Positions 43,480-52,358 of a stretch of DNA of 64,000 bases are shown here, piece by piece. Position numbers and translations under genes: made by a program. The notes beneath the pieces were generated by a model. It ran no database searches and was not told the DNA's origin. It saw only the letters and a program-made list of their open reading frames with translations. Origin of the DNA: Parahoeflea alexandrii. GTDB lineage: Bacteria; Pseudomonadota; Alphaproteobacteria; Rhizobiales; Rhizobiaceae. Where the stretch lies: NCBI RefSeq assembly GCF_027214025.1, contig NZ_JAPWHB010000001.1:372001-436000 (forward strand), read 5' to 3'. Each line of letters begins with the position of its first letter. The first letter of the stretch is position 1.

Positions 43480-44265
43480 ATGGACAGCCATCTGACGTCA
43501 ATACTCATTGTTTTCGGCACGTTTGGTCTGGCCATTCTGAGCCCTGGACCCAACATGATTGTCGTGATTGACACAGCGATGCGCCACGGCCGAAAAGCCG
43601 CGACCAAGGTCGCGTTCGGCGTCGGATCCGGTTCGTTCATCTGGGGCGCGCTGGCCCTCGCAGGCGTCACATCATTAATTGCAACGAACGCCGGGTTGCT
43701 CGGCACAGTGCGCGCCGCTGGGGCAATTTATCTCTTCTGGCTCGCCATCCGGGCGCTAAAGGCCGTATTCGGCAGTACCGCGGGCGCCGCTCGGGACGGA
43801 GCGATGTCCCGGTCGTCGTCAAACCATCTGGCGCGGGGCCTCCTCATCCAGATGACCAATCCGAAAGCGGCGGTTACATGGATTGCGGTCCTGTCGATCG
43901 CCGTTGGCCCGCAAACGCCATATTGGATCGGATTGACCATAGTTATTGGCGTAGGCGTCATGTCTTTCGCTGCCTACTTTTTCTACGCCGTAGCGTTTTC
44001 AACCCCGGCAACGGTGATCGGCTATCAGCGCTTTGTCCGTCCGGTCAATCTCGTACTGGCCATGTTTTTCTCCTATGCCGGTTACGCATTGGCCGCCAGC
44101 AGCAATTTCATTCCCGATGCAAACAGGGCGGGCCTGGCTGCGTCCGGTTCCGGCGAGATCGCCGCTCGAAGAAGCGCTAGTATCGTATCCAGTTCAGTCC
44201 AACTCGATAAGGAGACCGGCAGTGCAGCACCAAGCAGGAAACACGCAATTTGGAAAATGCAGTGA
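43480..44265 (+). CDS. LysE/RhtB family exporter with extended C-terminus
   Basis: 261 residues, six membrane segments in the first 205, with the LysE motif FGLAILSPGPNMIVV and the central QMTNPKAAVTWIAVLSIA. LysE proteins export amino acids or related amines. The family usually ends near residue 210; here about 50 polar residues follow and the last 44 bases overlap the start of the cupin gene in another frame. The tail may be a neutral read-on after loss of an earlier stop. Confidence 0.9.
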   Translation: MDSHLTSILIVFGTFGLAILSPGPNMIVVIDTAMRHGRKAATKVAFGVGSGSFIWGALALAGVTSLIATNAGLLGTVRAAGAIYLFWLAIRALKAVFGSTAGAARDGAMSRSSSNHLARGLLIQMTNPKAAVTWIAVLSIAVGPQTPYWIGLTIVIGVGVMSFAAYFFYAVAFSTPATVIGYQRFVRPVNLVLAMFFSYAGYALAASSNFIPDANRAGLAASGSGEIAARRSASIVSSSVQLDKETGSAAPSRKHAIWKMQ

Positions 44266-44644
44266 AGGCGGCAAAACGCTGGAAAGCAACGTGCGCCGTC
44301 ACCAGAATGCGAAATTTACCGATGAATATAATTGCAAACTCCACCGGCTTTTCCCTTGGCCAAACCGGGTTGAGACAAAGCGCCCTCTGACCGAGTACGG
44401 CGCAACTTGGGTGGTTCTCGAACCGGGCCGGAAAATACCTGAACACGACCACGATGAGGAAGAGTGCTTTGTCGTCGTATCGGGCGAAGCGACTCTGACT
44501 TTGGGGAGCGAGAAAACCACGCTGGGTCATGGCGACGTCGCCTACATACCGCGTCACGCGCCCCATTCCCTGTCCAACAACTCCCCCAGCGTCGATTTTG
44601 TGTTCGTCGACATATATTGGGATATGGGCGGCAAATCGGCTTGA
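44222..44644 (+). CDS. Small cupin-domain protein
   Basis: 140 residues. Cupin motif 1 is seen in PEHDHDEEECFVVVSGEATL (His, His, Glu metal set) and motif 2 in HGDVAYIPRHAPHSLSN. The start is GTG 44222, with AAGGAG seven bases upstream, inside the end of the lysE frame. A metal-dependent enzyme or sensor; the substrate is unknown. It belongs to the ridA-lysE run. Confidence 0.85.
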   Translation: MQHQAGNTQFGKCSEGGKTLESNVRRHQNAKFTDEYNCKLHRLFPWPNRVETKRPLTEYGATWVVLEPGRKIPEHDHDEEECFVVVSGEATLTLGSEKTTLGHGDVAYIPRHAPHSLSNNSPSVDFVFVDIYWDMGGKSA

Positions 44645-44675
44645 ACAGCGCATCTCGAGCCCTTCGCAACCGCAC

Positions 44676-45352
44676 AAGGCGGTTCTGGTGCTCGATAGCA
44701 ACAACGTTGAGATGGCAGCCCAGGAAGCAGACATGCTGGCGCGGATGGGGCGAAAAGCTGCCATCATCGACGTTATGGGCGTACTGCGCGACGGCTGCCC
44801 GCACAAGCTCTCACTGAACCCGTTCAACGCGGCAGCCACCGTCAGCCGATACCAGCCGGAAGATCAGATCTACGCAATCGACAACATCACGAATTCGCTG
44901 AGCCCAAAACCGTCTAAGCCGGACGAGCGCAACCGCAACTTCCGGGAGTGGCCGCGCAACATCATAGAGTTCCCGCTTCTCGTATTGCTGAAACGATCCA
45001 CCACTCTGGCGATACCGGACGGTGCTTGGCGTTGCTGAACGATCCACGCAAGCCGCGGAAGTCTGTGTCAATTGCTTCAGAGTAAGGTGACATGGCGCTG
45101 AAGCCGCTCGCCACCAAAAGTCTGGAGAGGTCCGAGCACGAGCATTGGCCACAGCATCTCGAGGCAACGCAGCGCTGTCATCGATTATTCGCGGCCGGCG
45201 CACGCCTGCATAATGCCGGTGCTGTCGCGATGACGATGCATGCCGATCTCATCCAGGACTGCACAATCATAGCCCATGGTTCTGAGCGCGAGGATGTACC
45301 AGCTTGCTGGCGCGCCAGCGTCCTTGTGCTCACGGTTCTGAATGGCGGATAA
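44676..45352 (+). pseudogene. Remnant resembling a TraG/VirD4-type conjugative coupling protein
   Basis: The first part reads AVLVLDSNNVEMAAQEADML, then RKAAIIDVMGVL and HKLSLNPFNAA, followed by RNRNFREWPRNIIEFPLLVL in the same frame to a stop at 45036. Shifting one base at about 45030 continues LLNDPRKPRKSVSIASE to a TAA at 45083, and the same frame then reads on as ALKPLATKSLERSEHEHWPQ to 45352. The order Walker-B-like strand, LNPF and later ...HADLIQDCTII resembles coupling ATPases of conjugation systems. One frameshift and one nonsense codon mark it as dead. The family call is tentative. Confidence 0.45.
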
Positions 45353-45443
45353 CAGCCGTCAGATGCGGCAGCCGGAAGCGGGGAAGGACATTGCTTTCTG
45401 GTGAGGGAGCATAAGAAGGGCCGGAGGGATGGGAGAGCGCGAA

Positions 45444-45630
45444 CTGCCCTTGATCAAGGAAAGCTCCGGAAACCTGTTCCGCAAGGCCTGCTAGGCCGCA
45501 GGCATCGCCAAAATCGCCCTATGGAATCCGCGAGCTGGCGGCGATCCGAATCGCGGAGGCAGGCGCAACAATCGCGGAATTTGAGCCTGTCTTCGGCTGG
45601 ACCGGCGGCACTTCACGCAAAATCCGTTGA
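45444..45630 (+). pseudogene. Remnant of a tyrosine recombinase (integrase) C-terminal region
   Basis: One frame reads LPLIKESSGNLFRKAC, a TAG at 45492, then AAGIAKIA; after a one-base shift it continues YGIRELAAIRIAEAGATIAE and FEPVFGWTGGT to a stop at 45628. This is the order found in phage-type integrases (FGNWFR..C..AG, then HGLRK..A..AEAGAT..E....FGW). The RHRY histidine is replaced (YGIRE). It lies just 110 bases from the 3' end of tRNA-Leu, the classic integrase position. Confidence 0.55.
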
Positions 45631-45741
45631 CCGGACACGGCCGGCAAGGCAGGGAATGGAACGTTTGAGGATCACCAAGGCCCCGCACCTTGCAGCAACT
45701 CGTCCCTCACCATCAAAAAAATCAGATGATCAGGAGAGTAA

Positions 45742-45828
45742 TGGTGCGGTCGAGAAGACTCGAACTTCCACGGGTTGCCCCACAGCGACCTCAACGCTGC
45801 GCGTCTACCAATTCCGCCACGACCGCAC
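45742..45828 (-). tRNA. tRNA-Leu (GAG anticodon)
   Basis: 87 bases including an encoded CCA. The acceptor stem GTGCGGT pairs with ACCGCAC; the anticodon loop reads TTGAGGT; a long variable arm typical of leucine tRNAs is present, and the T-arm has GTTCGAGTC. It lies at the edge of the accessory segment, with its 3' end facing that segment. Confidence 0.95.
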
Positions 45829-46273
45829 GTGGTAGAGCCGAAACCTGTCCGGCGCGCTGCATGTAGCAAATGGGCATGCGCTGCACAAGCGCATTCGTCA
45901 CAAAAATCACATGCCGCGACAGCGTATGGAAAATCAGTGTTTTCAAGGGGAAAAGATGCCCTGCGCCGGACAATGACTGCGATTTTCCCAAATGCCTCGC
46001 AGCTAAGGCGCACGATGGTCGCGAAACTGCCAAGATGAAGAGTGCCGGCTTCGGCGCCATCGGCCCGGGACTGCGAGAAAATCCGACCGGCTGATTCCCG
46101 TGCGGACTTTCCTTTCACAGGTCAGCGGGCCGCAAGATCCAGAACAACAGTCGCTGAAAGCCGCGCGGGCTGCTGCTGCCGGGCAAGGCAACAATCCGCC
46201 GGACAGCGACACGGCAACACTGCGGACGATCAAGGCTGTTTCCTTTGAGCCAGAACGGATCTAGACAGGAGCC
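45829..46273. other. Intergenic region between tRNA-Leu and lipB
   Basis: 445 bases. It should hold the tRNA promoter (minus strand) and that of lipB. No convincing reading frame or RNA was seen. Confidence 0.35.
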
Positions 46274-47017
46274 ATGAATTCTCGTGACACACTTGAGACC
46301 CGGCTTTTCCCGCAAGGCCCGAATCCACCGGTCAGATGGCGCATATCGGAGGGACTGACCCCCTACCCGGACGCCGTGGCCTTCATGGAAGCGGAGGCCG
46401 GGCGCATTGCGGCGGGCGAGGCAGATGAACTGGTCTGGCTTGTCGAGCATCCGCCGCTCTACACCGCCGGCACCAGCGCCAAACCCGAAGACCTGGTGGC
46501 GCCTGACCGGTTCGAAGTGCATGCCACCGGCCGTGGCGGCGAGTATACCTATCACGGGCCGGGCCAGCGGGTGGCCTATGTCATGCTAGATCTCAAGCGG
46601 CGGCGGCCCGATGTGCGCGCCTTCGTCTCGGCGCTCGAGGCCGTCATCATCGGTACGCTCGAAAGCATGAACGTCACCGGCGAGCGGCGCGAGGACCGGG
46701 TCGGGGTCTGGGTGCGCCGGCCCGACAAGCCGCGGCTCGCCGACGGCTCGATGGCGGAGGACAAGATCGCGGCCATCGGCATCCGCCTGCGCAAATGGGT
46801 CAGTTTCCACGGCCTGGCCATCAACGTCGATCCGGAACTCGAGCATTTCTCCGGCATCGTGCCCTGCGGCGTGCGGGCGCACGGGGTGACCAGCCTGGTC
46901 GACCTGGGACTGCCAATCCCCATGCACGAGGCCGACATAAGACTGCGCGATGCGTTCGAGGCGGTTTTCGGGCCGACCCGGGATGACCGGCCGGACCATC
47001 CGGCCGGCAGCGCATGA
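46274..47017 (+). CDS. lipB: Octanoyltransferase LipB
   Basis: Transfers octanoyl from acyl carrier protein to lipoyl domains, the first step of lipoate synthesis. 247 residues. The family motif [18 protein letters not shown], the catalytic Lys in [16 protein letters not shown] and the nucleophilic Cys in [17 protein letters not shown] are present. GACAGGAGCC precedes the ATG. Confidence 0.95.
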   Translation: MNSRDTLETRLFPQGPNPPVRWRISEGLTPYPDAVAFMEAEAGRIAAGEADELVWLVEHPPLYTAGTSAKPEDLVAPDRFEVHATGRGGEYTYHGPGQRVAYVMLDLKRRRPDVRAFVSALEAVIIGTLESMNVTGERREDRVGVWVRRPDKPRLADGSMAEDKIAAIGIRLRKWVSFHGLAINVDPELEHFSGIVPCGVRAHGVTSLVDLGLPIPMHEADIRLRDAFEAVFGPTRDDRPDHPAGSA

Positions 47018-47323
47018 ATTAATGCGCGACGGCACACTGGACGGCGTGCAGCCAATGGCCGATACTGGCGGCGCCGGACCGGAAACCCCTACCCCGATCC
47101 GATCGATCCGGCATTCACTTCGCAGTGACACTTGATCCAGGGGCACCGCGGACGTGACGTCCGGTGGAGGATCACCCCATCGCCGATGCAACTCGTGCGA
47201 CCGACGGTTCACAGGAACGACATGGTCGATGCATAGGCTTCACATTGTGGACGCGACCTGCCGCGCGCGTGGTGTTTCGCGCATTCCGGCCAACCGGTCC
47301 GAAGTTTCAAAGGGAATACATTG
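47018..47323. other. Intergenic region between lipB and the XRE regulator
   Basis: 306 bases of moderately GC-rich sequence with no frame of convincing codon use. No terminator or RNA recognised. Confidence 0.3.
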
Positions 47324-47707
47324 ATGGATGACATGACAGCGGACACCTATGATGATGGCGATACGCTGGGTGGCAGAATTACGCGAGCCCGCGATCTTGC
47401 CGGTCTGACGCTGGAGGATGCGGCTTCGCGGATCGGCGTGACCGACGAGACGCTGGCGGAATGGGAATCAGACCGCTCCGAACCGCGCGCCAACAAGATC
47501 ATGACGCTTGCAGGCGTTCTGGGCGTGTCCCCAGCCTGGCTGATCAGCGGCGCCGGAGAAGCCCCGCAAGCGCCCGGGATTTCCATAGCAGTCAACGAAA
47601 TGTCCGGTGAAATCAACCGGCTGCGGGAACTCGCCCTGCAGATCACCGCTTGTGTCGAAGCGCTGGAAAGCCGGCTTGTGACCTTGACGCGGGCCGCAAA
47701 CGAATAG
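47324..47707 (+). CDS. XRE family (helix-turn-helix) transcriptional regulator
   Basis: 127 residues. HTH_3 domain at about 12-68 (ITRARDLAGLTLEDAASRIG, TLAEWESDRSEPRA, LAGVLGVSPAWLI) and a C-terminal helix. Start ATG 47324 with AGGGA upstream; a TTG just before it is in frame. It is upstream of the formaldehyde-oxidation genes, separated by a hairpin terminator, so it is probably a separate unit. Confidence 0.88.
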   Translation: MDDMTADTYDDGDTLGGRITRARDLAGLTLEDAASRIGVTDETLAEWESDRSEPRANKIMTLAGVLGVSPAWLISGAGEAPQAPGISIAVNEMSGEINRLRELALQITACVEALESRLVTLTRAANE

Positions 47708-47724
47708 ATGCCTGAAAATCAGGG

Positions 47725-47761
47725 TTGAGCCGACCCCGCCGCTCTGGCAGGGTCGGCTCAA
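47725..47761 (+). terminator. Hairpin terminator after the XRE regulator gene
   Basis: Perfect 12-bp arms TTGAGCCGACCC (47725-47736) and GGGTCGGCTCAA (47750-47761). Only a short T/A stretch follows. Confidence 0.6.
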
Positions 47762-47790
47762 TTGTCAAAACATGATCCGGGAGAGTCGGA

Positions 47791-48900
47791 ATGGACGTTC
47801 GCGCCGCAGTCGCCATTGAAGCGGGAAAACCGCTGGAAATCACCACCGTTCAACTCGATGGCCCGCGCGCTGGCGAGGTGCTGGTGGAGATCAAGGCCAC
47901 GGGTGTGTGCCATACCGACGAGTTCACGCTGTCAGGCGCCGATCCGGAAGGCATCTTCCCGGCCATTCTTGGCCATGAAGGCGCCGGCGTGGTGGTCGAT
48001 GTCGGTCCGGGCGTCACGTCGCTGAAGAAGGGCGACCATGTGATTCCGCTCTATACGCCCGAATGCCGCGAGTGCGAATACTGCCTCAATCCTAAAACCA
48101 ACCTGTGCCAGTCGATCCGCACGACGCAAGGCGCCGGCCTGATGCCCGACGGCACCTCGCGCTTCTCGCTCGATGGCAAGCCGGTCTTCCATTACATGGG
48201 CACCTCGACTTTCGCCAACTACACCGTTCTGCCGGAAATCGCGCTGGCCAAGATCCATCCCGACGCGCCGTTCGACAAGGTCTGCTACATCGGCTGCGGC
48301 GTGACCACCGGCATCGGCGCGGTGATCAACACGGCAAAGGTGGAAATCGGCTCCAAGGCCATCGTCTTCGGCCTGGGCGGTATCGGCCTCAACGTGATCC
48401 AAGGCTTGAGACTCGCGGGCGCCGACATGATCGTGGGCGTCGACCTCAACCCCGGCAAGGTCGAGATGGCAACGCGCTTCGGCATGACCCATTTCGTCAA
48501 TCCGAAAGAGGTCGAGGGCGATCTGGTTCCCTACCTCGTCAACCTGACCAAGGGCGGCGCGGACTACACGTTCGACGCCACCGGCAATGTCGGCGTGATG
48601 CGGACCGCGCTGGAATGCGCCCACAAGGGCTGGGGCGAATCGATCATCATCGGCGTGGCCCCGGCGGGCGCGGAGATCTCGACACGCCCGTTCCAGCTGG
48701 TCACAGGCCGGTCCTGGCGCGGCACCGCCTTCGGTGGCGCACGCGGGCGCACCGATGTGCCGAAGATCGTCGAGTGGTACATGGAAGGCAAGATCGAGAT
48801 TGATCCGATGATCACTCACACCATGGGCCTGGAAGGCATCAACGAGGCCTTCGACCTGATGCATCGGGGCGAAAGCATCCGCAGCGTCGTGGTCTACTGA
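47791..48900 (+). CDS. adhC: S-(hydroxymethyl)glutathione dehydrogenase / class III alcohol dehydrogenase
   Basis: Oxidises S-hydroxymethylglutathione to S-formylglutathione in formaldehyde detoxification. 369 residues. Catalytic-zinc ligands are in TGVCHTDEF and GHEGAG; the four structural-zinc cysteines are in [15 protein letters not shown]; the NAD motif is [19 protein letters not shown] precedes the ATG. It is followed by S-formylglutathione hydrolase, completing the glutathione-dependent pathway. Confidence 0.96.
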   Translation: MDVRAAVAIEAGKPLEITTVQLDGPRAGEVLVEIKATGVCHTDEFTLSGADPEGIFPAILGHEGAGVVVDVGPGVTSLKKGDHVIPLYTPECRECEYCLNPKTNLCQSIRTTQGAGLMPDGTSRFSLDGKPVFHYMGTSTFANYTVLPEIALAKIHPDAPFDKVCYIGCGVTTGIGAVINTAKVEIGSKAIVFGLGGIGLNVIQGLRLAGADMIVGVDLNPGKVEMATRFGMTHFVNPKEVEGDLVPYLVNLTKGGADYTFDATGNVGVMRTALECAHKGWGESIIIGVAPAGAEISTRPFQLVTGRSWRGTAFGGARGRTDVPKIVEWYMEGKIEIDPMITHTMGLEGINEAFDLMHRGESIRSVVVY

Positions 48901-49051
48901 CGGTTTTCCGCGAGCGCGTTTGATACCGCGAACGAGAATGCGGCAATGATCCGACCAGGTTCATGCCGCACTCACGCGAACCTTTTCAGGCGCTGTGCGT
49001 TTGAGCCAAAACACTCCGACGACAACCACCCCCGAACCGGACGACGAAGCC

Positions 49052-49885
49052 ATGAAGATCATCTCGGAATCAAAAGCCCATGGCGGACGCCAGGGCGTTT
49101 ACTCGATGGACTCGGACGCCTGCGGCTGCGAGATGACCTTCGCCGTGTTCCGGCCGATCCAGGCCAAGGAGCAGCTGTGCCCTGTGCTCTGGTTCCTGTC
49201 CGGCCTGACCTGTACCCACGCCAATGTCATGGACAAGGGCGAATACCGGCGGATGGCGGCGGAGCTCGGGATCATCATCGTCTGCCCCGACACCAGCCCG
49301 CGCGGCGACCACGTGCCCGACGAGCCGGACAACTGGCAGTTCGGCAAGGGTGCCGGATTTTACCTCGATGCGACGCAATCGCCCTGGTCGAAGCATTTCC
49401 GCATGGAAACCCATATCCTGAGCGAACTGCCGGAGCTGATCGCCGGCCATTTCGCCGCCGACATGAGCCGCCAGGGGATCATGGGTCACTCGATGGGCGG
49501 CCACGGCGCGCTGACCTTCGCGCTCAAGCATCCGGACCGGTTCAAGAGCTGCTCGGCCTTCGCACCGATCGTCCAGCCGTCCACCGCCGACTGGTCCCGC
49601 CCGGCGCTGGAGAAATATCTCGGCGCGGACGAGGCCGCATGGCGCCAGTACGACGCGACGCAGCTGATCGAAGACGGCGCGCGGTTTCCCGAGTTCCTGG
49701 TGGACCAGGGAACTGCCGACGGGTTTCTCGACACCGGCCTGCGTCCCTGGCTGCTCGAAGAGGCGTGCAAGAGCACCGGCATCGGGCTTACTCTGCGCAT
49801 GCAGGAGGGCTACGACCACTCCTACAATTTCATCTCGACCTTCATGGACGACCACCTCGCCTGGCATGCCGAACGGCTGGCGTGA
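49052..49885 (+). CDS. fghA: S-formylglutathione hydrolase
   Basis: Esterase D family enzyme that hydrolyses S-formylglutathione to formate and glutathione. The nucleophile Ser is in GHSMGGHGAL, the Asp in FLVDQGTADGFL, and the His in GYDHSYNFI. The start ATG 49052 (MKIISESKAHGG) gives 277 residues, the usual family length; GTG 48995 is an in-frame alternative. It acts directly after the alcohol dehydrogenase encoded upstream. Confidence 0.95.
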   Translation: MKIISESKAHGGRQGVYSMDSDACGCEMTFAVFRPIQAKEQLCPVLWFLSGLTCTHANVMDKGEYRRMAAELGIIIVCPDTSPRGDHVPDEPDNWQFGKGAGFYLDATQSPWSKHFRMETHILSELPELIAGHFAADMSRQGIMGHSMGGHGALTFALKHPDRFKSCSAFAPIVQPSTADWSRPALEKYLGADEAAWRQYDATQLIEDGARFPEFLVDQGTADGFLDTGLRPWLLEEACKSTGIGLTLRMQEGYDHSYNFISTFMDDHLAWHAERLA

Positions 49886-49959
49886 TCTGCAAGAGCGCCA
49901 ACGTGATAAGCCGGAGCCAATGGCCACGGCTGCGCGTTCCGCTGCCAAATTGAGCAGGA

Positions 49960-50826
49960 TCAGCGGCTGTCGGGATCGCTGCAGTCATTCTCCAGCGTGA
50001 TGATGCAGGGCTCATCGGAGGACCCGGCCTCGCTTGCCTGGCTGACGGTAGGAAGCTCCGGGGCCTCAACGTCGGCGCTTTGCTGCACCCTGAGCGGGGT
50101 AGACGCTACTGCCGGCACGACCGGATCGGATGGTCTCTGCGGCGGCTTCGCATCAAGCAGCGGCCTGGAAAAATCCATCACCGGATCCTTGTCGGATTCA
50201 ACGATCAGATTGACCGTGGTCGGCGTTACGGTTCCGTTCAGCAGCGGATCGGCAGAACGCAAGGCCTCGTCATCGACGTCGAAGCGGCCGGGATTGCTGC
50301 TCGGCCGCACCACGTCCCGCTTGAGACCGCTGACCGGGTACGGTGTGTAGCCCGACAGGCCGAGAAGCCTGCGGATATCGTCGGTCAATCTGGCAACCAG
50401 CATCATGTCGGCATTCTGCTCCCCGTTGAAATCGGAGACTGTCGTGTTCAGGGACTGCCTTCGCAGCAACTGGCCGCTTGCGGAATCGAGCAAGGACAGG
50501 TCCAGGCTCACCGTCTCGGACGTGCCGCCGAACAGATTGACCGGGGAGCGCTCGCGCCGGCGGTCCTGCACCACGATCCTGAGCGACGATGTCTGGCCGA
50601 CATCGGCGGTGGCGCGGCCGACGCTCGCCTCCAGCCGGTCCTGCAGATGACCGGCAAAACCGAGATTGTCGACATTCTCCGCCATCACCCGCACTTCGGT
50701 CACCGTGTAGGGAGTGGTCGGCTCCATCTGCCTGGGTCGTCCCGCACAGGCAGAAAGACCTGCCGCAAGCACGACGAGCAGAACCGCACGCAAGAAACGC
50801 GCAGGATTTTGGTTGTCTTGCCGCAT
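49960..50826 (-). CDS. Lipoprotein of unknown function
   Basis: 288 residues with a lipoprotein signal: hydrophobic stretch then lipobox LSAC at about 24-27. The mature part resembles a generic outer- or inner-membrane lipoprotein with a beta-rich region (about 38-155) and a disordered Pro/Ala/Val-rich C-terminal third ending with two cysteines (EPCIITLENDCSD). No known family is recognised. Confidence 0.8.
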   Translation of the reverse strand: MRQDNQNPARFLRAVLLVVLAAGLSACAGRPRQMEPTTPYTVTEVRVMAENVDNLGFAGHLQDRLEASVGRATADVGQTSSLRIVVQDRRRERSPVNLFGGTSETVSLDLSLLDSASGQLLRRQSLNTTVSDFNGEQNADMMLVARLTDDIRRLLGLSGYTPYPVSGLKRDVVRPSSNPGRFDVDDEALRSADPLLNGTVTPTTVNLIVESDKDPVMDFSRPLLDAKPPQRPSDPVVPAVASTPLRVQQSADVEAPELPTVSQASEAGSSDEPCIITLENDCSDPDSR

Positions 50827-50968
50827 GCCAATACTCCGGGAGACGTCGATTCACTTCCCGAAATATTGCACTTTATGGTTAGCGCACGGTTAAGAGGCCT
50901 GATTTCAGCTAAATTAGATGGGTCGGAACAACAACGCCTGCATCGGCTGCGGCCCTCCGGAAACGTCC

Positions 50969-51412
50969 TCAGTCGCCCACAGAACCGAACTGGGCTCCGG
51001 GTGTGCGCGGCTCCATCCGGATCAGCCGCGAATCAGCGACCGCGGCCTGACGGTGGCGGACAGCCTGTCGGTACTCGGGATCGCGCAGCATGGCAACGAA
51101 GGCATCCTTGTCCGGATACTCGGCGATGAAGGCAATGTCCCATGCCTCGCTCTCAGGCCCGATCAGCATGAGTTCGGGTTTTCCGATCCAGACCTGCCGC
51201 CCGCCAAGACGCTTGAACACCGGGCCGCTCTCGCGGGCATAATTCGAATAGGCCTCGGCGCCGGTGGCGACGGTGCCGTCGTCATAGGCGGCCCTATCCC
51301 GCAATCTCACCAGGTTCAGCATGTGGACCGGCCCGGGCCGGTCCATCTCGCGAAAGCGGGCAAACGCCTCCTTGGTGGGATCGACATAGCCCTCTGAGGT
51401 ATCATCGGTCAT
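50969..51412 (-). CDS. DUF1330 family protein
   Basis: 147 residues of a ferredoxin-like (dimeric alpha-beta barrel) fold. The DUF1330 pattern MLNLVRLRDRAAYDDG, YSNYARESGPVFKRLGG and FIAEYPDKDAFVAMLRDPEY is clear. ATG 51412 has AAGGAG upstream. Function unknown; relatives include small monooxygenase-like proteins. Confidence 0.88.
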   Translation of the reverse strand: MTDDTSEGYVDPTKEAFARFREMDRPGPVHMLNLVRLRDRAAYDDGTVATGAEAYSNYARESGPVFKRLGGRQVWIGKPELMLIGPESEAWDIAFIAEYPDKDAFVAMLRDPEYRQAVRHRQAAVADSRLIRMEPRTPGAQFGSVGD

Positions 51413-51548
51413 GGAGCGGCTCCTTGCTGTCATCTCTGATGTGTCTCAGCCGCAAGAGAGCAAAGCTTACTGCGCTTGTCCACAGAGCCGTTCATGGCCG
51501 GTCAATCGGTTTACGAGCCGCCGGGCGCGCTCCTCCCGCCCGGCAGCG

Positions 51549-52343
51549 TCAGCCCCGGCAGGCGGACAGGATCAGGCACGCAGCCTCGAAATCGATGAGC
51601 CGCTTGGCGCGGCGCTCGGCGGCCTCATGGTCCTCGCCCCACTGGGCGATGTTGTAATCCTCGTCGACATGGGCGGCCTCCCAGATCCCGGATGGCTCGC
51701 CCTGCCCTTCGGCCAGCGCCAGGGCCAGGATCAGCGAGCCGGTGAGCGAGGTGACGGTGTGCAGCGCGGTCAGTTGCAGCGGCGTCGCATAGCGGCGAAG
51801 CAGCACGGCGATGGCGCGGATTGCCTCCGGCGGCTGTTCGACGTGAACCACGCCTTCCGACAGCACCAGACGGGCGCCCATGGCGGCTGCCCAGTCGAGA
51901 TAGGGATCCCAGAGTTCGCTTTCGCGCGCCACCAGGCCCTCGGGCGCGCCGGCGCGATAGCAGATCAGATCGGACCCGGCAAAGCGCAGGATTTCCTCGA
52001 ACACCTCGTCCTGCGCCGCCGAAACGCCATCGAGCGCCGTGTTGACCATCCGGGTGAGCGGCATCGTCGCCGGATCGATGACGTCGTGCTGCGCGTTCCA
52101 TTCGGCAGCGATCGCTTCGGCCAGATCCAGGTGCGGAACGCTCAGCGGCTTGCGCGACGGGGTCCGCACCGGCTTGCCATCCAGCGCCACGGCAAAACCA
52201 CCCTCATCGCCGGGGGCCGCAACCGCCTGCTTGTAGAAGCGCTTGGGCAACTGCTTGCGCAAGCCGATCTGCACTTCGCGGACCGGGTCGGACAGCTTGT
52301 CGCCCTTCTCGCCCAGATCAAGATCGCTGAGTATGTCGCGCAT
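51549..52343 (-). CDS. ATP12 family F1-ATPase assembly chaperone
   Basis: 264 residues. ATP12 protects the alpha subunit of F1 during assembly in mitochondria and alphaproteobacteria. Recognised from RFYKQAVAAPGDEGGFAVAL near 35, LDGKPVRTPSRKPL, EWNAQ and MPLTRMVNTALD, and the Glu-rich C-terminal HVDEDYNIAQWGEDHEA. It is the last gene of the crcB-rluA-HAD-atp12 run on the minus strand. Confidence 0.93.
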   Translation of the reverse strand: MRDILSDLDLGEKGDKLSDPVREVQIGLRKQLPKRFYKQAVAAPGDEGGFAVALDGKPVRTPSRKPLSVPHLDLAEAIAAEWNAQHDVIDPATMPLTRMVNTALDGVSAAQDEVFEEILRFAGSDLICYRAGAPEGLVARESELWDPYLDWAAAMGARLVLSEGVVHVEQPPEAIRAIAVLLRRYATPLQLTALHTVTSLTGSLILALALAEGQGEPSGIWEAAHVDEDYNIAQWGEDHEAAERRAKRLIDFEAACLILSACRG

Positions 52344-52358
52344 GAGAACGTCTCCTCG

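Noticed and set aside
45401-45835. 144-codon plus-strand frame running into the tRNA-Leu region
   Set aside because: It crosses the tRNA gene and has no protein-like features; the integrase-like reading in other frames explains the region better.
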